Assembly: GCA_021798655.1 (NCBI GenBank)
Contig: JAJZFE010000253.1
Span: forward strand, 1-6,257
Reading direction: 5' to 3'
DNA: 6,257 bases
DNA from: Acidobacteriota bacterium
GTDB taxonomy: Bacteria; Acidobacteriota; Terriglobia; Terriglobales; Acidobacteriaceae
The notes below the pieces were generated by a model. The model had not been told where the DNA came from and ran no database searches. It saw only the letters and a list, made by a program, of their open reading frames with translations. The translations under genes and the position numbers were made by a program. How positions within the stretch are numbered: position 1 is the first letter of the stretch; the number at the start of each line of letters is the position of its first letter. This document shows positions 4,479 to 6,257 of the stretch, piece by piece.

Positions 4479-6257
4479 CTACCAGGTACGGCAGCCGCCG
4501 GAGGTGGGCATCATAGGTTGGCCGACCTTGCAGCCGAAGGCCTTGCCGAACTCGTCGAAGTTCTGGACGGTGCCCTTGACACGCCATTCGCCGGAGGAGT
4601 GAGGATCGGTCTTGGCCAGGACGCGGGCGGACTGCTCGGTCTGGTTCTGGCACCAGATCTGGCCGAAGGCGATGAAGAAGCGCTGGGCCGGGGTGTAGCC
4701 GTCGCGCGTGCCGTCAATCTTGAGCGGTTCAGTGCGCTCGTTGGGCGAGGTGGGCGTGTTGAGGGTCTGCATCAGAGCCTGGTAGGCGATGCGGATGCCG
4801 CCGTTGTCGGCGGTGTTTTCGCCGAGCGTGAGGTGTCCGTTGAGGTTCTGTCCGGGAGCGACTTCGAAGCCGTCGTACTCTTTGGCGGTGCATTCGGTGC
4901 GCTCTTCAAACTTCTTCTTGTCCTCGTCGGTCCACCACTGGCGGACGTTGCCGTGGAGGTCGTACTTGGAGCCCTGATCGTCGAAGCCGTGGGTCATCTC
5001 ATGGCCGATGACGACGCCGATACCGCCGAAGTTGACGGCTGCGTCGTAGTTGTTGTCGTAGAAGGGCGGCTGGAGGATGCCGGCGGGGAAGTTGATGTTG
5101 TTCTGCGGGGGCATGTAGTAGGCGTTGACGGTGGGCGGGGTCATGCCCCACTCGGTGGGGTCGACGGGTTGGCCGTACTTGGCGAGGTTGCGTTTGCGCT
5201 CGTAGGCGTTGGCGCGGGTGACGTCGCCAAGCAGGTCGTCACGCTTGACCTCGATGGAGGAGTAGTCCTTCCAGTGGTCAGGGTAGCCGATCTTGTCGGT
5301 GATGGCGTCGAGCTTCTTCTTTGCTTCGATCTTGGTCTCGTCGGACATCCAGGGGAGCGTCTTGAGGTCGTCGGCCATGGCGGTTTCGAGGGCCTTGATG
5401 AGCTTTTCCATGTTGTCTTTGGCGGAGGGCGGAAAGTTCTGCTTGACCCAGTCCTGGCCGACGGCCTCGCCGAGGGCCTGATCGGTCATACGGGTGCAGC
5501 GCTTCCAGCGGGGCTGCTCTTCCTTCTGTCCGTTGAGAGTCTGGTTGAAGAAGTCGAAGTTGGCGTCTGCGAAGGGTTTGGAGAGTAGAGGTGCGGCGTT
5601 GTGGACGGCGTGCCAGCGGAGGTAGCTCTTGATGGCGGAGAGGGTTCCGTGGGAGAGCTCGTACTCGACGGTGGTGACGTATTGCGGGGAGCTGACGTTG
5701 AGGGTCGTGGCAGGGAGGTCGATGCCCTTGAGGTAGGCGGCCCAGTTGAAGTCAGGGCTGAGCTGCTCGACCTGGTCGATGGTCATGATGTGGTAACGCT
5801 TGGCGGGGTCGCGCATCTCGACGCGGTCCATGGAGCCGCGGGCGAGTTCGGTTTCGATCCACATGGTGTTGGAGGCTTCAAGCAGGGCCTGCGCGGGAGT
5901 ATCGCCGAGGAGGATGAACATGTGCTGCATGTGGTCCATGTACTGCTGGCGGATGGTCTGGTAACGGGGGCTGGGGTTGAGGTAGTAGTCGCGGTCGGGC
6001 AGGGTGAGCCCGCCCTGGCCGGTGCTGGCGATCTGCTGTGAGCTGTCCTTCTGGTCCTGCTGCACGCCTACGAAGAAGAACGCACCGCCGCCGCGACGGT
6101 CCTGCTGCGCGTTGAAGGCAGCGAGGTCGTGGATGGACTTGAGGTTAGCGATGGCTTCGAGCTGCGGCTGCAGGGGTTTGGCGCCGAGCTTGTCGACGGT
6201 GGCGGTGTCCATGCAGGCGGCGAAGTAGTCGCCGTACTGTTTCTGCAGGGGCGATTT
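4479..6257 (-). CDS. M13 (neprilysin/PepO-like) zinc metallopeptidase, 5' end outside the window
   Basis: The frame is open through the right edge and gives 592 residues (numbered here from the edge). The internal Met at 6210-6212 is not the start, because residues before it (KQYGDYFAACMD) continue the M13 pattern. Family members are about 650-700 aa, so roughly 70-100 residues, including an expected export signal, are missing. Seen: GLTLPDRDYYL (about 83-93); substrate-binding NAYY at 378-381; zinc motif HEMTH with His419, Glu420, His423; third ligand Glu480 and Asp484 in ENTAD; His553 and Arg559 in DPHSSGEWR, corresponding to neprilysin His711 and Arg717; C-terminal CRTW like the family's CxxW. 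Catalytic residues are complete. Six cysteines (15, 254, 456, 536, 576, 589) align in order with disulfide cysteines of neprilysin, fitting an exported, oxidised enzyme. M13 enzymes cleave oligopeptides before hydrophobic residues. The substrate here is unknown; it is likely a separate unit from birA. Confidence 0.97.
   Translation of the reverse strand, partial: KSPLQKQYGDYFAACMDTATVDKLGAKPLQPQLEAIANLKSIHDLAAFNAQQDRRGGGAFFFVGVQQDQKDSSQQIASTGQGGLTLPDRDYYLNPSPRYQTIRQQYMDHMQHMFILLGDTPAQALLEASNTMWIETELARGSMDRVEMRDPAKRYHIMTIDQVEQLSPDFNWAAYLKGIDLPATTLNVSSPQYVTTVEYELSHGTLSAIKSYLRWHAVHNAAPLLSKPFADANFDFFNQTLNGQKEEQPRWKRCTRMTDQALGEAVGQDWVKQNFPPSAKDNMEKLIKALETAMADDLKTLPWMSDETKIEAKKKLDAITDKIGYPDHWKDYSSIEVKRDDLLGDVTRANAYERKRNLAKYGQPVDPTEWGMTPPTVNAYYMPPQNNINFPAGILQPPFYDNNYDAAVNFGGIGVVIGHEMTHGFDDQGSKYDLHGNVRQWWTDEDKKKFEERTECTAKEYDGFEVAPGQNLNGHLTLGENTADNGGIRIAYQALMQTLNTPTSPNERTEPLKIDGTRDGYTPAQRFFIAFGQIWCQNQTEQSARVLAKTDPHSSGEWRVKGTVQNFDEFGKAFGCKVGQPMMPTSGGCRTW

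Noticed and set aside
3487..4602. A 371-codon open frame on the plus strand
   Set aside because: Antisense to birA and parts of its neighbours, spanning gene boundaries, with low-complexity composition; birA on the other strand has a full set of family motifs.
4390..4653. Upstream extension of birA by 88 codons
   Set aside because: The extension overlaps the end of the peptidase gene in another frame, is Arg/Pro-rich and has no ligase motif. The BirA homology begins right after ATG 4387-4389.
4518..5588. A 356-codon open frame on the plus strand
   Set aside because: Antisense to the M13 peptidase, Gly/Val/Leu/Asp-rich and without motifs.

Overview
The window is G+C-rich and densely packed. 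All five complete or partial genes I can name, plus one conserved-looking unknown, lie on the minus strand. Reading 3'->5' of the printed strand, the order is: M13 (neprilysin-like) zinc metallopeptidase (5' end beyond the right edge), birA (biotin ligase without a DNA-binding domain), coaX (type III pantothenate kinase), an unrecognised 251-aa protein, a TrmA/RlmC/RlmD-type tRNA/rRNA m5U methyltransferase, and the N-terminal third of comEC (runs off the left edge). The long plus-strand frames are low-complexity antisense shadows typical of G+C-rich DNA.

The style suggests Acidobacteriota (class Terriglobia, e.g. the Granulicella/Terriglobus/Edaphobacter neighbourhood): G/C-rich third positions, a secreted-type M13 peptidase, a monofunctional BirA next to CoaX, then an unknown protein and an RlmD-like enzyme. 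This is inference from gene style and remembered gene order, not from a search.

Layout: 4479-6257 M13 peptidase (partial); 4390-4478 an 89-bp gap with a weak inverted repeat; 3568-4389 birA; a 46-bp gap; 2721-3521 coaX; an 86-bp gap filled by an unusual heptamer-based inverted repeat; 1879-2634 unknown protein, overlapping by 4 bp (ATGA) the methyltransferase at 719-1882; a 63-bp gap with nothing convincing in it; 1-655 comEC. The short gaps and common strand suggest that birA-coaX-unknown-methyltransferase-comEC may be one transcription unit. The M13 gene may be separate.

Functionally this is a housekeeping cluster: biotin attachment to carboxylases, the first committed step of coenzyme A synthesis, RNA uridine methylation, and DNA uptake through ComEC. 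I see no phage, insertion sequence, CRISPR array, toxin-antitoxin or defence island. The two items that ordinary annotation does not explain are the heptamer palindrome after coaX and the translationally coupled unknown protein.
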